A stretch of 64,000 nucleotides of DNA, from contig NZ_WESE01000010.1 of assembly GCF_009184895.1 (NCBI RefSeq), positions 47,164 through 111,163 on the forward strand, given 5' to 3'. Shown in pieces: positions 37,249 to 45,689 of this stretch. How positions within the stretch are numbered: the first letter of the stretch is position 1; the number at the start of each line of letters is the position of its first letter. The position numbers were made by a program, and so were the translations under genes. Source of the DNA: Nostocoides sp. F2B08. Its GTDB lineage: Bacteria; Actinomycetota; Actinomycetes; Actinomycetales; Dermatophilaceae. Below the pieces are notes generated by a model that saw only the letters and a program-made list of their open reading frames with translations, made no database searches and was not told the origin of the DNA.

Positions 37249-38637
37249 GTGAGCGAGGCACCGACGATCCGAACCCTGGGCGAGCTGCGCGCGAGTGGAC
37301 ACGAGTCCAAGCCGCTGCGCCAGGAGATCCGCGACAACCTGGTGAGGCTGCTGGCGGCCGGACAGGACCCGTGGCCGGGTCTGCACGGCTTCGGCTCGAC
37401 GGTCATCCCGCAGCTCGAGCGCGCGCTGCTCGCCGGCCACGACGTCGTCCTGCTCGGCGAGCGCGGCCAGGGCAAGACACGCCTGCTGCGCAGCCTCGTC
37501 GGCCTTCTCGACGAGTGGTCGCCCGAAATCGACGGGTCCGAGCTGGGTGAGCACCCCTACGAGCCGATCGCCTCCGAGTCGCAACGTCGCGCGGCCCGCG
37601 ACGGAGACTCGCTCCCGGTGACGTGGCGGCACCGCAGCGAGCGGTACGCCGAGAAGCTCGCCACCCCCGACACCTCGGTCGGCGACCTCATCGGCGACGT
37701 CGACCCGATGCGGGTGGCCGAGGGCCGGCGGCTCGGGGACCCCGAGACGATCCACTTCGGACTCATCCCCCGCAGCCACCGCGGCATCGTCGCGATCAAC
37801 GAGCTTCCCGACCTCGCCGAGCGGATCCAGGTGGCGATGCTCAACGTCATGGAGGAGCGGGACATCCAGATCCGCGGCTACGTCCTGCGGCTGCCCCTCG
37901 ACGTGCTCGTCGTCGCCTCGGCGAACCCCGAGGACTACACCAACCGTGGGCGGATCATCACCCCGCTCAAGGACCGGTTCGGAGCCGAGATCCGCACGCA
38001 CTACCCGGTCGAGCTGGTGGACGAGGTCGCGGTCATCCGGCAGGAGGCGCACCTCGTCGCGACGGTGCCGGACGTCCTGATCGAGATCCTCGCCCGGTTC
38101 ACCCGCGGCCTGCGAGGGTCCTCGGCCGTCGACCAGCGATCGGGTGTCTCGGCGCGCTTCTCGATCGCCGGCGCCGAGACCGTCGCCGCGGCGGCACTGC
38201 ACCGGGCGACCACGCGCGGCGAGTCCGAGGCGGTGGCCCGGGTCGTCGACCTGGAGTCGGCGGTCGACGTGCTCGGCGGCAAGGTGGAGTTCGAGGCCGG
38301 GGAGGAGGGCCGCGAGCGCGAGGTGCTGCAGTACCTCCTGCGCACCGCCACCGCCGAGACGGTTCGCGAGCACTTCCGGGGCATCGACCTCGGCCCGCTC
38401 GTCGGAGCGATGGAGGCCGGCGTCCTCGTCGTCACCGGCGACAGCGTGACCGCGGACGAGCTGATCGGTGAGCTGCCGGACCTCGGGGACAGCGACCTCT
38501 ACGAGCAGGTCTGCGACCGCCTCCGAGCCACGAGTCCGGGTGAGCGGGCCAGTGCCCTCGAGCTCGCACTCGAGGGCCTGTACCTCGCGCGGAAGATCTC
38601 GAAGGAGACCGACGGAGACCGGACGGTGTACGGGTGA
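37249..38637 (+). CDS. MoxR/Mg-chelatase-I-like AAA+ ATPase
   Basis: 462 aa. Walker A GERGQGKTRLLR near residue 70 (LLGERGQGKT), Walker B-like GIVAINELPDL near 180, sensor I VVASANPEDYTNRGRIITPLKDRFG near 220, and arginine-finger region AEIRTHYPVE. This resembles the magnesium-chelatase subunit I / MoxR group that works with VWA proteins to remodel or mature other proteins. The partner VWA gene overlaps its stop by 4 nt. No tetrapyrrole genes are nearby, so Mg chelation is unlikely. Confidence 0.92.
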   Translation: MSEAPTIRTLGELRASGHESKPLRQEIRDNLVRLLAAGQDPWPGLHGFGSTVIPQLERALLAGHDVVLLGERGQGKTRLLRSLVGLLDEWSPEIDGSELGEHPYEPIASESQRRAARDGDSLPVTWRHRSERYAEKLATPDTSVGDLIGDVDPMRVAEGRRLGDPETIHFGLIPRSHRGIVAINELPDLAERIQVAMLNVMEERDIQIRGYVLRLPLDVLVVASANPEDYTNRGRIITPLKDRFGAEIRTHYPVELVDEVAVIRQEAHLVATVPDVLIEILARFTRGLRGSSAVDQRSGVSARFSIAGAETVAAAALHRATTRGESEAVARVVDLESAVDVLGGKVEFEAGEEGREREVLQYLLRTATAETVREHFRGIDLGPLVGAMEAGVLVVTGDSVTADELIGELPDLGDSDLYEQVCDRLRATSPGERASALELALEGLYLARKISKETDGDRTVYG

Positions 38638-40667
38638 GCGACCGGCGCGACGCCCACCGGTCCCGGTACGGCAGGTACGCCGGCGGCCCGGACCCCCTCG
38701 CGCCGCCGGTCGACCTTTCCGAGGCCCTCGACGCCATCGGCGAGGACGTCATGGCCGGGTACTCCCCCGAGCGGGCCATGCGGGAGTTCCTCCGCCGCGG
38801 CGGCCGCGACACGGTCGGGCTCGACGAGCTGGCCCGTCAGGTCGCGAGGCGGCGCCGTGAGCTGCTCGAGAACCACTCGCTGGGACGGACCCTCGACGAG
38901 ATCCGCGAGCTCCTCGACCGGGCGATGCTCCAGGAGCGCGGCCAGCTCGCGCGGGACGTGACGATGGAGGACCTGGACCGGGCCTTCCGCGAGACGCGTC
39001 TCGAGAACCTTCCGCCGTCGACTGCCGCCGCGGTGTCCGAGCTGTCCGACTACGACTGGGCGTCGAGCGAGGCGAGGCAGACCTTCGAGGAGATCAAGGA
39101 CCTGCTCGGCCGGGAGATGCTCGACCAGCGCTTCGCCGGGATGAAGCAGGCGCTCGAGAACGCCACCGACGAGGACCGCGCCCGCATCCAGGAGATGCTC
39201 GACGACCTCAACGACCTTCTCGACAAGCACGCCCGGGGGGAGGACACCGACGTCGACTTCGAGCGGTTCATGGACAAGCACGGGCAGCACTTCCCCGAGA
39301 ACCCCCGGTCGGTCGAGGAGCTGATCGACGCCCTGTCCCAGCGCGCGGCGGCCGCCCAGCGGATGCTGAGCTCGATGACGGAGGAGCAGCGCCGCGAGCT
39401 CATGGAGCTCTCGGCCCAGGCCTTCGGCTCGCCGCACCTCGCGCAGTCCCTCTCCCGCCTCGACGCGACCCTGCGAGGGCTCCGCCCCGGTGAGGACTGG
39501 GGCGGGTCCGAGCGCTTCGGCGAAGGCCAGGGGCTCGGTCTCGGCGACGGGACCGGGATGCTCCAGGACATCGCGGAGCTGGACGGCCTCGCCGAGCAGC
39601 TCTCTCAGTCCTATGCGGGGGCACGGCTCTCCGACATCGACGTGGACGCGCTCGCCCGGCAGCTCGGAGACGAGGCCGCCGTCGAAGCGCGCACGCTCGC
39701 CGAGCTCGAGAAGGCGCTGCGCGACACGGGATACCTCAGGCGCGACTCGGACGGCGCTCTCCGGCTGTCCCCGAAGGCGATGCGCCGGCTCGGCAAGGAG
39801 CTGCTCAAGGACGTCTCGACCCGGCTCTCGAGCCGGTCCGGGCAGCGCGACGCCCGGCTCGCGGGGGCGGCGGGCGAGCGCAGCGGAGCCTCCCGGGCCT
39901 GGGAGTTCGGGGATACCGAGCCCTGGGACGTCACGCGCACCGTCACGAACGCAGTGACCCGCACGGTGAGCGAAGGTGTCGACCCGCGGGCGGGCATCAG
40001 GATCGCGGTGGACGACATCGAGGTCACCGAGACCGAGGCACGGACTCGGTCGGCGGTCGCCCTGCTCGTCGATACCTCCTTCTCCATGGCGATGGACGGC
40101 CGCTGGGTGCCGATGAAACGGACGGCTCTCGCGCTGCACCACCTCATCTCCTCGCGGTTCCGCGGCGATCACCTCTCGCTCATCTCGTTCGGTCGGCATG
40201 CCCGGACGATGGGGATCGAGGAGCTGACGGCGCTGGACGCCCTGTGGGACAAGGGGACCAACCTGCACCACGCGCTGCTGCTCGCCAACCGTCACTTCCG
40301 GAAGCACTCCGGTGAGCAGCCGGTCCTGCTCGTCGTCACCGACGGTGAACCTACGGCCCACCTGCTGCCCGACGGTCACGTGTGGTTCGACTACCCGCCC
40401 CACCCCCAGACCATCACCCGCACCGTCGAGGAGCTCGAGGCCGCACGTCGGCTCGGCGCCCGCACGACGTTCTTCCGGCTGGGCGAGGACCCCGGTCTGG
40501 CCCGGTTCGTCGACCAGATGGCACGACGGGTCGACGGGCGCGTCGTCGCCCCGGAGCTCGACGATCTCGGCGCGGCAGTGGTCGGCTCATATCTCGGGGC
40601 GCGCGGGCAGAGCCGGTCCTTCACGAGCGACTGGTACGGCGGCAGGGGATTCTGGGTTCCCGAGTGA
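38634..40667 (+). CDS. VWA-domain protein, partner of the MoxR-like ATPase
   Basis: 677 aa. Residues 1-450 are a long, highly charged, mostly helical region (many Glu/Arg heptads, e.g. ARRRRELLENHSLGRTLDEIRELLDRAMLQERG). Residues ~470-660 are a von Willebrand A domain with MIDAS motif LVDTSFSMAMDG (DxSxS), a conserved Thr near LWDKGTN, and VVTDGEPTAH. It should bind a divalent metal and a protein target, and be recruited or remodelled by the ATPase at 37249. No signal peptide or membrane segment: cytoplasmic. GTGA overlap with the ATPase gene. Confidence 0.92.
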   Translation: MSDRRDAHRSRYGRYAGGPDPLAPPVDLSEALDAIGEDVMAGYSPERAMREFLRRGGRDTVGLDELARQVARRRRELLENHSLGRTLDEIRELLDRAMLQERGQLARDVTMEDLDRAFRETRLENLPPSTAAAVSELSDYDWASSEARQTFEEIKDLLGREMLDQRFAGMKQALENATDEDRARIQEMLDDLNDLLDKHARGEDTDVDFERFMDKHGQHFPENPRSVEELIDALSQRAAAAQRMLSSMTEEQRRELMELSAQAFGSPHLAQSLSRLDATLRGLRPGEDWGGSERFGEGQGLGLGDGTGMLQDIAELDGLAEQLSQSYAGARLSDIDVDALARQLGDEAAVEARTLAELEKALRDTGYLRRDSDGALRLSPKAMRRLGKELLKDVSTRLSSRSGQRDARLAGAAGERSGASRAWEFGDTEPWDVTRTVTNAVTRTVSEGVDPRAGIRIAVDDIEVTETEARTRSAVALLVDTSFSMAMDGRWVPMKRTALALHHLISSRFRGDHLSLISFGRHARTMGIEELTALDALWDKGTNLHHALLLANRHFRKHSGEQPVLLVVTDGEPTAHLLPDGHVWFDYPPHPQTITRTVEELEAARRLGARTTFFRLGEDPGLARFVDQMARRVDGRVVAPELDDLGAAVVGSYLGARGQSRSFTSDWYGGRGFWVPE

Positions 40668-40685
40668 CGGGCCGAACTGCGGTGT

Positions 40686-40699
40686 CCGGAACCGTCCGG
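40686..40699. terminator. Small bidirectional hairpin
   Basis: CCGGA-accg-TCCGG lies in the 39-bp gap between the convergent VWA and deacetylase genes. Short and without T-tracts. Confidence 0.35.
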
Positions 40700-40706
40700 C
40701 GTGCGC

Positions 40707-42332
40707 TCAGCTGCCGGGCACGAAGGGCGCCTCGTCGAGCACCGGACCCAGGACGGAGCCGTCGGGGGACCGGAGGACATCGCTCTGGTCGGTCAGCGTG
40801 CTCGCCGAGCTCGCCCTACTGATGTTCGTCCGGCTGTAGACGACGTCCCCCGGCTGCATGGACGGCACCAGAGTGTCCACGGTCACGAGCGTGAAGCCGC
40901 GGGCGCGCAGGTCGGAGATGATTCCGGGAACGGCATCGACGGTCGTCGAGTGGCTGTCGTGGAGGAGGACGATCGAGCCGGAGCGCGCGTTGGCAGCGAC
41001 GTGGGACCTGATCCGCGCCGCATCCCTGACCTCCCAGTCCCGCGGGTCGACCGACCACAGGATGAGCGGCTTGCCCAAGGTACGCGTCGTGGAGTTCCAC
41101 GAGCCGAAGGGAGGTCGGAGCTGGGTGCTGCGCCGCACTCCGGCGGTTGCCAGCGCGTTGTCCGTCCGGGTGACCTGGGAGAGCTGCCCGCTGTAGCTGA
41201 GGGTTGTCAGCTGCGGGTGGCTGTAGGTATGGTTCTCGACCGCCAGCCCGGCGCTCTGCATCCGCCGCACCGTCGCCGGACGGTTGGCCACCTGGCTGCC
41301 GACGACGAAGAACGTGGCCGGTGTCTTCGTCCTCACGAGCGTGTCGATGAGCCGATCGGTGTATGCGCTGGGGCCGTCGTCGAAGGTCAGCGCCACGCAG
41401 GCCTGCCGCGCGCAGTCGACGGTTGCGGTGCGTTCGAGGGTGAACTGGTTGGAGTACACGGTTCCGAGGGGCGTGCTTGCGGCGACGCGGAAGGTGTACT
41501 TCCCCGGGGTAGAGGAACCGTAGGTCAGCGGGATGACGAAGTAGCCGTTCGAGTCGGTGGTCCGCACCTGCGAGGTGCTCCACCCGGTACTGAGCAGTAC
41601 CTGGGTCCGCACCTGGCCACCCGCGTAGCCGCTGACCGTGCCCCACGTGTTCGTCGTCTGGTTCACGGGCTTGGTGCCGGCCGACTTGGCCACGACGGTG
41701 GCGGTGCGCCGCAGCTCGAACGGCTGGGAGTACACCACACCCATCGACGTGCTGGCTCCGACGCGGAACGTGTGGATCCCGACCCGGCTGGATCCGTAGG
41801 TCAAGGGGATGACGAAGTAGCCCGTGGCGTCCGCGGTCCGGGTCTGCGAGCGCGACCACCGGCCGTTGACGAGCGCCTCGGTCCAGACACTGCGGTTCGC
41901 CGCCCGCGGCAGCCTCCCCCACGTGTTGGTGGTCTGGTACACCGGCTTGGTCCCGGCCCAGCCGGGCTGCCACGGGGTGCGCGTGAGGGTGAAGGGCTCG
42001 GAGTAGACGACGCCCTCGCTCGTCGCCGCCCCCACCCGGAAGCGGTACTCACCCACCGTGGCGAATCCGTACGTGAGCTCCAGGACGTACTTCCCGTCGG
42101 CGCTGGTCCGACCGACCTTCGAGCGGGACCACGCATCAGTGCCCAGGTCGACCTCGGTCCACACCTCCCGCTCACCCGGCTCGGAGACCGATCCCCACAC
42201 ATTCGTCGCGAAGCCGACCGTCTTCGTCCCCGCGGTCGAGGCCGAGACCACGACGGCGGCGGACGCCGACGACGCCATGCCGACCATGAGAACGAACGAC
42301 AGCACCACTGAGAGCAAGACACGCGGCCTCAT
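40707..42332 (-). CDS. Secreted polysaccharide deacetylase (CE4/NodB) with repeats
   Basis: 541 aa. Sec signal peptide (RVLLSVVLSFVLMVGMASSASA, ~1-26). Three ~90-residue beta-rich repeats follow (starting at GTKTVGFATNVWG, GTKPVYQTTNTWG and GTKPVNQTTNTWG), each ending VVYSEPF, VVYSQPF or TVYSNQF. The CE4 domain (~315-500) carries the metal and catalytic residues ALTFDDGPSAYTD, VENHTYSHPQL and RPPFGSWN. It should remove acetyl groups from a surface polysaccharide such as peptidoglycan or chitin-like glycans; the repeats may bind the wall. Divergent from the molybdate operon. Confidence 0.92.
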   Translation of the reverse strand: MRPRVLLSVVLSFVLMVGMASSASAAVVVSASTAGTKTVGFATNVWGSVSEPGEREVWTEVDLGTDAWSRSKVGRTSADGKYVLELTYGFATVGEYRFRVGAATSEGVVYSEPFTLTRTPWQPGWAGTKPVYQTTNTWGRLPRAANRSVWTEALVNGRWSRSQTRTADATGYFVIPLTYGSSRVGIHTFRVGASTSMGVVYSQPFELRRTATVVAKSAGTKPVNQTTNTWGTVSGYAGGQVRTQVLLSTGWSTSQVRTTDSNGYFVIPLTYGSSTPGKYTFRVAASTPLGTVYSNQFTLERTATVDCARQACVALTFDDGPSAYTDRLIDTLVRTKTPATFFVVGSQVANRPATVRRMQSAGLAVENHTYSHPQLTTLSYSGQLSQVTRTDNALATAGVRRSTQLRPPFGSWNSTTRTLGKPLILWSVDPRDWEVRDAARIRSHVAANARSGSIVLLHDSHSTTVDAVPGIISDLRARGFTLVTVDTLVPSMQPGDVVYSRTNISRASSASTLTDQSDVLRSPDGSVLGPVLDEAPFVPGS

Positions 42333-42453
42333 ACGTGAACGTTACGCCCGGCCCCACGGCGGGAACAGCAGAATGGGGATTCGGGGGCCGATCGGATGAT
42401 GCCGTGCCGCGGACCTGCCCCGGCCGGTGCGCGCAGTTCCGCAAGTTCGGAGA

Positions 42454-42459
42454 TATAGT
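42454..42459 (+). promoter_or_regulatory. -10 hexamer of the molybdate operon
   Basis: TATAGT is 7 nt before the ATG at 42467, predicting a leaderless operon mRNA and fixing the start codon. Confidence 0.55.
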
Positions 42460-42466
42460 CCGGTTC

Positions 42467-42859
42467 ATGTCGCTTCTGCGGATATCTGAGGCCGCCGGCC
42501 TGCTCGGCGTCTCGGACGACACCGTCCGGCGGATGGTCGACTCCGGCCGTCTCCACGCCACGAAGGACCGGTCCGGCCGGCTCGCCGTCGACGGAGCCGA
42601 CCTCGCCGAGATCGCCGTCGAGATCGCCTCCCCCACTGCACCGGGACCCGTCACCGACGAGTCCGCGCGCAACCGGATGCGCGGCATCGTCACGCGGGTC
42701 GTCAAGGACACCGTGATGGCCCAGGTCGAGCTGCAGTGCGGGCCGTTCCGGATCGTCTCCCTGATGTCGAGCGAGGCGGTGGACTCCCTGGGCCTCGAGC
42801 CGGGATCGGTGGCCGTCGCCTCGATCAAGGCGACCAACGTCATCGTGGGCGTGCCGTGA
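42467..42859 (+). CDS. HTH-Mop (molybdate-binding TOBE) protein
   Basis: 130 aa. The N-terminal ~50 residues are a MerR/excisionase-type helix-turn-helix (MSLLRISEAAGLLGVSDDTVRRMVDSG). The C-terminal ~65 residues (NRMRGIVTRVVKDTVMAQVELQCG...VVAIKATNV-like end, SIKATNVIVGV) are a Mop/TOBE molybdate-binding domain. It probably senses molybdate and regulates the operon or stores the anion. The modA start overlaps its stop, so it is the first gene of a fully overlapped modABC operon. Confidence 0.92.
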   Translation: MSLLRISEAAGLLGVSDDTVRRMVDSGRLHATKDRSGRLAVDGADLAEIAVEIASPTAPGPVTDESARNRMRGIVTRVVKDTVMAQVELQCGPFRIVSLMSSEAVDSLGLEPGSVAVASIKATNVIVGVP

Positions 42860-43626
42860 AGCCGGTCGGTGCCGGGCTGGGCGCCGCGCTCGGCGCGACA
42901 GCCGCAGTGCTGCTCCTCGCCTCGTGCGGCGGGACGTCGGAGGGTGCGACGCAACAGCCCCCGAGCACGGTCACCGTCTTGGCCGCTGCCTCTCTGACGG
43001 AGGCGTTCACGGAGCTGGCCACCGCATACGAGGACGCGCACCCTGGCGTCACGGTCGAGGTGAGCACTGGGTCGAGCACGACCCTCGCCCAACAGATCGC
43101 CGAGGGCGCTCCCGCGGATGTGTATGCGGGCGCCGGCACGGGTGCGCTGGCGCAGCTCCCGGAGGGATACGCCGCGGACGGCGGGGAGGAGGTGCTCACC
43201 CGCAACGTGCTGGAGATCGCGGTTCAGCCGGGCAACCCGCAGGCGATCAGCGGCCTGACCGACTTCGCCAGGACCGACCTGGACACCGTGCTCTGTGCCG
43301 AGACCGTTCCGTGCGGCCGGGCGGCCGACGAGGCGTTCGCGTCCGCGGGCATCACGGCGACCCCGGCCTCTCGCGAGCTCGACGTCAAGGCGACCCTGGC
43401 CAAGGTCGAGCTCGGCGAGGCGGACGCGGCCATGGTCTACCGCTCCGACATCGTGGCGGCACGCGACGCCGTCGAGGGTGTGGTCATCCCGGACGAGGAG
43501 AACGTCACGCTCGACTACCCGCTCGTCTGGTTCGACGAGGACGAGCACACTCTGGGCTTCGTCGAGCTGCTCCTCGGTGACCGCGGACAGCAGGTCCTCA
43601 CCGACCTCGGATTCTCAGGTCGATGA
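42856..43626 (+). CDS. modA: Molybdate ABC transporter, substrate-binding lipoprotein
   Basis: 256 aa from a GTG overlapping the previous stop. Lipoprotein signal with lipobox LLLASCGG (Cys about 24). The mature domain starts VTVLAAASLTEAFTELATAYE, the classic ModA opening, with oxyanion-binding residues in STGSSTTLAQQI and the AMVYRSD segment near 210. It captures molybdate or tungstate outside the membrane and delivers it to ModBC. ModB overlaps its stop by 4 nt. Confidence 0.93.
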   Translation: MKPVGAGLGAALGATAAVLLLASCGGTSEGATQQPPSTVTVLAAASLTEAFTELATAYEDAHPGVTVEVSTGSSTTLAQQIAEGAPADVYAGAGTGALAQLPEGYAADGGEEVLTRNVLEIAVQPGNPQAISGLTDFARTDLDTVLCAETVPCGRAADEAFASAGITATPASRELDVKATLAKVELGEADAAMVYRSDIVAARDAVEGVVIPDEENVTLDYPLVWFDEDEHTLGFVELLLGDRGQQVLTDLGFSGR

Positions 43627-44405
43627 GGAGGCTTGCCGGCAGCTCGGCCCTCCTGTTCGCCCTCGCCGGACTCGGGGTCGCGCTCGTCGCGCTCCCGATG
43701 CTGGGGCTGCTCCTGCGCACCGACTGGGGTGACGTCCTCGACGACCTGCGCTCCCCCATCGTCTGGCCGGCCATCCGACTGTCCCTCATCACCACGGCGA
43801 TCACCCTCGTCCTCGCCCTGATCGTCGGCACCCCTCTGGCCTGGCTGCTGTCGCGATCGCAGGGACGCGCCGGACGATGGCTCCGGGCCCTCCTCACCGT
43901 CCCGATCGTCCTGCCACCGGTCGTCGGCGGTGTTGCGCTGCTGCTGGCCTACGGGCGCAACGGAGTGGTGGGTGCGCCGATCTTCGAGGCGTTCGGGCTG
44001 CGCCTGCCGTTCACACCGGTGGCGGTGGTGCTGGCCCAGCTGTTCGTGGCCCTGCCGTTCTACGTCCTGGCCGTCGAGGGTGCGATGCGTTCGGTCGACC
44101 GGCGCTTCGACGCGGTCGCCGCGACCCTGGGGGCATCGCCGACCCGGGTCTTCCTCCGGGTCGCCCTGCCGCTCGCGGCCCCGGGCATCGTCGCCGGCGC
44201 GGCGCTCGCGTGGGCCCGGGCGCTCGGCGAGTTCGGCGCGACGATCACCTTCGCCGGCAACCTCACGGGCCGCACCCAGACCGCACCGCTCGCCGTGTAC
44301 GTCTCCCTCCAGTCCGATCCGCAGGCGGCGATCGCGCTCTCGGTCACCATGCTCGCCGTCTCCGTCGCCGTCCTGGGGCTGCTGCGCGGGCGGTGGTCCG
44401 GATGA
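43623..44405 (+). CDS. modB: Molybdate ABC transporter permease
   Basis: 260 aa, six membrane helices. BPD-transporter EAA loop VDRRFDAVAATLGASPTRVFLRVALPLAAPGIVAGAALAWARALGEFGAT near 155-205, with the ARALGEFGAT ending typical of ModB. It forms the membrane channel driven by ModC. Overlaps modA and modC by 4 nt each, so all three subunits are made in a coupled way. Confidence 0.95.
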   Translation: MRRLAGSSALLFALAGLGVALVALPMLGLLLRTDWGDVLDDLRSPIVWPAIRLSLITTAITLVLALIVGTPLAWLLSRSQGRAGRWLRALLTVPIVLPPVVGGVALLLAYGRNGVVGAPIFEAFGLRLPFTPVAVVLAQLFVALPFYVLAVEGAMRSVDRRFDAVAATLGASPTRVFLRVALPLAAPGIVAGAALAWARALGEFGATITFAGNLTGRTQTAPLAVYVSLQSDPQAAIALSVTMLAVSVAVLGLLRGRWSG

Positions 44406-45460
44406 GCCTCGACGCCCACGTCGTCACGCACCGGGGGGACTTCGCCGTCGACGTCGCCGTGCAGACGGATCCCGGCACGACCGTCGCCCTCCTCGGTCCC
44501 AACGGCTCGGGTAAGACGACGACCCTCGACGCGATCGCCGGCCTGCTGCCGCTCGACGGGGGCCATGTCCGGGTGAGCGGAGTGACGTGGGCCGACGCGC
44601 ATACCGTGCTTCCACCCCAGCGGCGCCGGACCGGCCTCGTGGCCGCAAACCATCTCCTCTTCCCCCACCTGACGGCTCTGGAGAACGTCGCGTTCGGCCC
44701 CCGCAGCCGCGGCCTGGGCCGGTCGGCGGCGCGGGCGCGGGCGAGAGCCGAGCTCGACGCGCTCGGGATCGGTGACCTCGCCGGCCGACGCCCCACTGCG
44801 CTGTCCAACGGCCAGGCCCAGCGGACCGCCCTAGCGCGAGCCCTGGCCACCGATCCAGCGGTCCTCCTCCTCGACGAGCCGCTCTCGGCGCTCGACCCCA
44901 CGACCCGCGCGGAGGTTCGGGCCGGCCTCGCGCACCGCCTCGCCGGGTTCGCCGGGGTCACGGTTCTCGTCACCCACGACCCGCTGGATGCGCTCACCCT
45001 CGCCGACCGGCTCGTCTTCGTCGAGGCCGGTCGCGTCGTGCAGTCCGGCCCGCCGGCCGAGGTCGTGGCCCGCCCGCGGGACGCCTATGTCGCCCACGTC
45101 GTCGGCCTCAACCTGTATGCGGGAGAGACTCGCTCGCAGACGCTCGTCGAGACGTCGGTCGGCCCGGTGGTCACCTCCGGGCACGACCATGTCGGGCCCT
45201 CGTGGGTCTCGTTCGCGCCCGCAGCGGTCTCGCTCTACCCGGCGCGGCCGGGTGGGTCACCCCGCAACGCGTGGGAGTGCACGGTCCGAGCCGTCGAGAT
45301 CGTCGGTCAGACGGCGCGGGTTCGCCTCACGGACGACGCGAGCGGCGAACCGGTGGTCGCCGAGGTGACGACGGCCTCGGTCGCGGAGCTCCGGCTGCAG
45401 ACCGGGGCGACGGTCTGGGCGACGGTCAAGGCCACAGAGGTGACCGCCTACCCGGCCTGA
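44402..45460 (+). CDS. modC: Molybdate ABC transporter ATPase, degenerate motifs
   Basis: 352 aa. Walker A GPNGSGKTT near residue 36, Walker B VLLLDEPLSALDP and H-loop LVTHDPLDA are intact. The Q-loop reads LVAANHLLFPHL, where VFQDYLLFPHL is normal, so the Q-loop Gln is gone, and the signature is LSNGQ instead of LSGGQ. A C-terminal TOBE/Mop-like domain (~285-352) ends VKATEVTAYPA. It should power molybdate import, but the two changed motifs may alter its coupling or rate. Last gene of the operon; no clear terminator follows. Confidence 0.93.
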   Translation: MSLDAHVVTHRGDFAVDVAVQTDPGTTVALLGPNGSGKTTTLDAIAGLLPLDGGHVRVSGVTWADAHTVLPPQRRRTGLVAANHLLFPHLTALENVAFGPRSRGLGRSAARARARAELDALGIGDLAGRRPTALSNGQAQRTALARALATDPAVLLLDEPLSALDPTTRAEVRAGLAHRLAGFAGVTVLVTHDPLDALTLADRLVFVEAGRVVQSGPPAEVVARPRDAYVAHVVGLNLYAGETRSQTLVETSVGPVVTSGHDHVGPSWVSFAPAAVSLYPARPGGSPRNAWECTVRAVEIVGQTARVRLTDDASGEPVVAEVTTASVAELRLQTGATVWATVKATEVTAYPA

Positions 45461-45481
45461 CCCTCCCCGAACCGGGACATT

Positions 45482-45528
45482 ACTCCCTCTTTGCAGAGAC
45501 TTTGCACAGTGTTCGAAGACGAGGGAGT
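45482..45528 (+). other. Inverted repeat in the gap before the multicopper oxidase
   Basis: ACTCCCTC and GAGGGAGT, 31 nt apart, lie in the 229-bp gap 45461-45689 that must carry the promoter of the multicopper oxidase. It could be an operator or a weak modC terminator. The rest of the gap is less GC-rich than its surroundings and has no gene. Confidence 0.35.
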
Positions 45529-45689
45529 GGCTCACATCCTAGTCACGGTGTACTCCGAACCCGTTGAACCGTCAAGCACTACTGGCCGAACGGTCGATGA
45601 CCTGGGGAAACGACTGAGGTCTAGCGTCGGGAGGGTCCACCCCCCACGGGTCACAGGCGCGGACGTTTCTGTTCGAATGGAGACCAACG

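Noticed and set aside
38499-40403. A 634-codon minus-strand frame opposite the VWA gene.
   Set aside because: Shadow frame of a gene with a clear MIDAS motif and coupled start; no ribosome-binding site or domain of its own.
37249-40667. A magnesium-chelatase (tetrapyrrole) locus.
   Set aside because: No subunit H or other chlorophyll/cobalamin genes; the ATPase-VWA pair better fits the general MoxR-VWA group.
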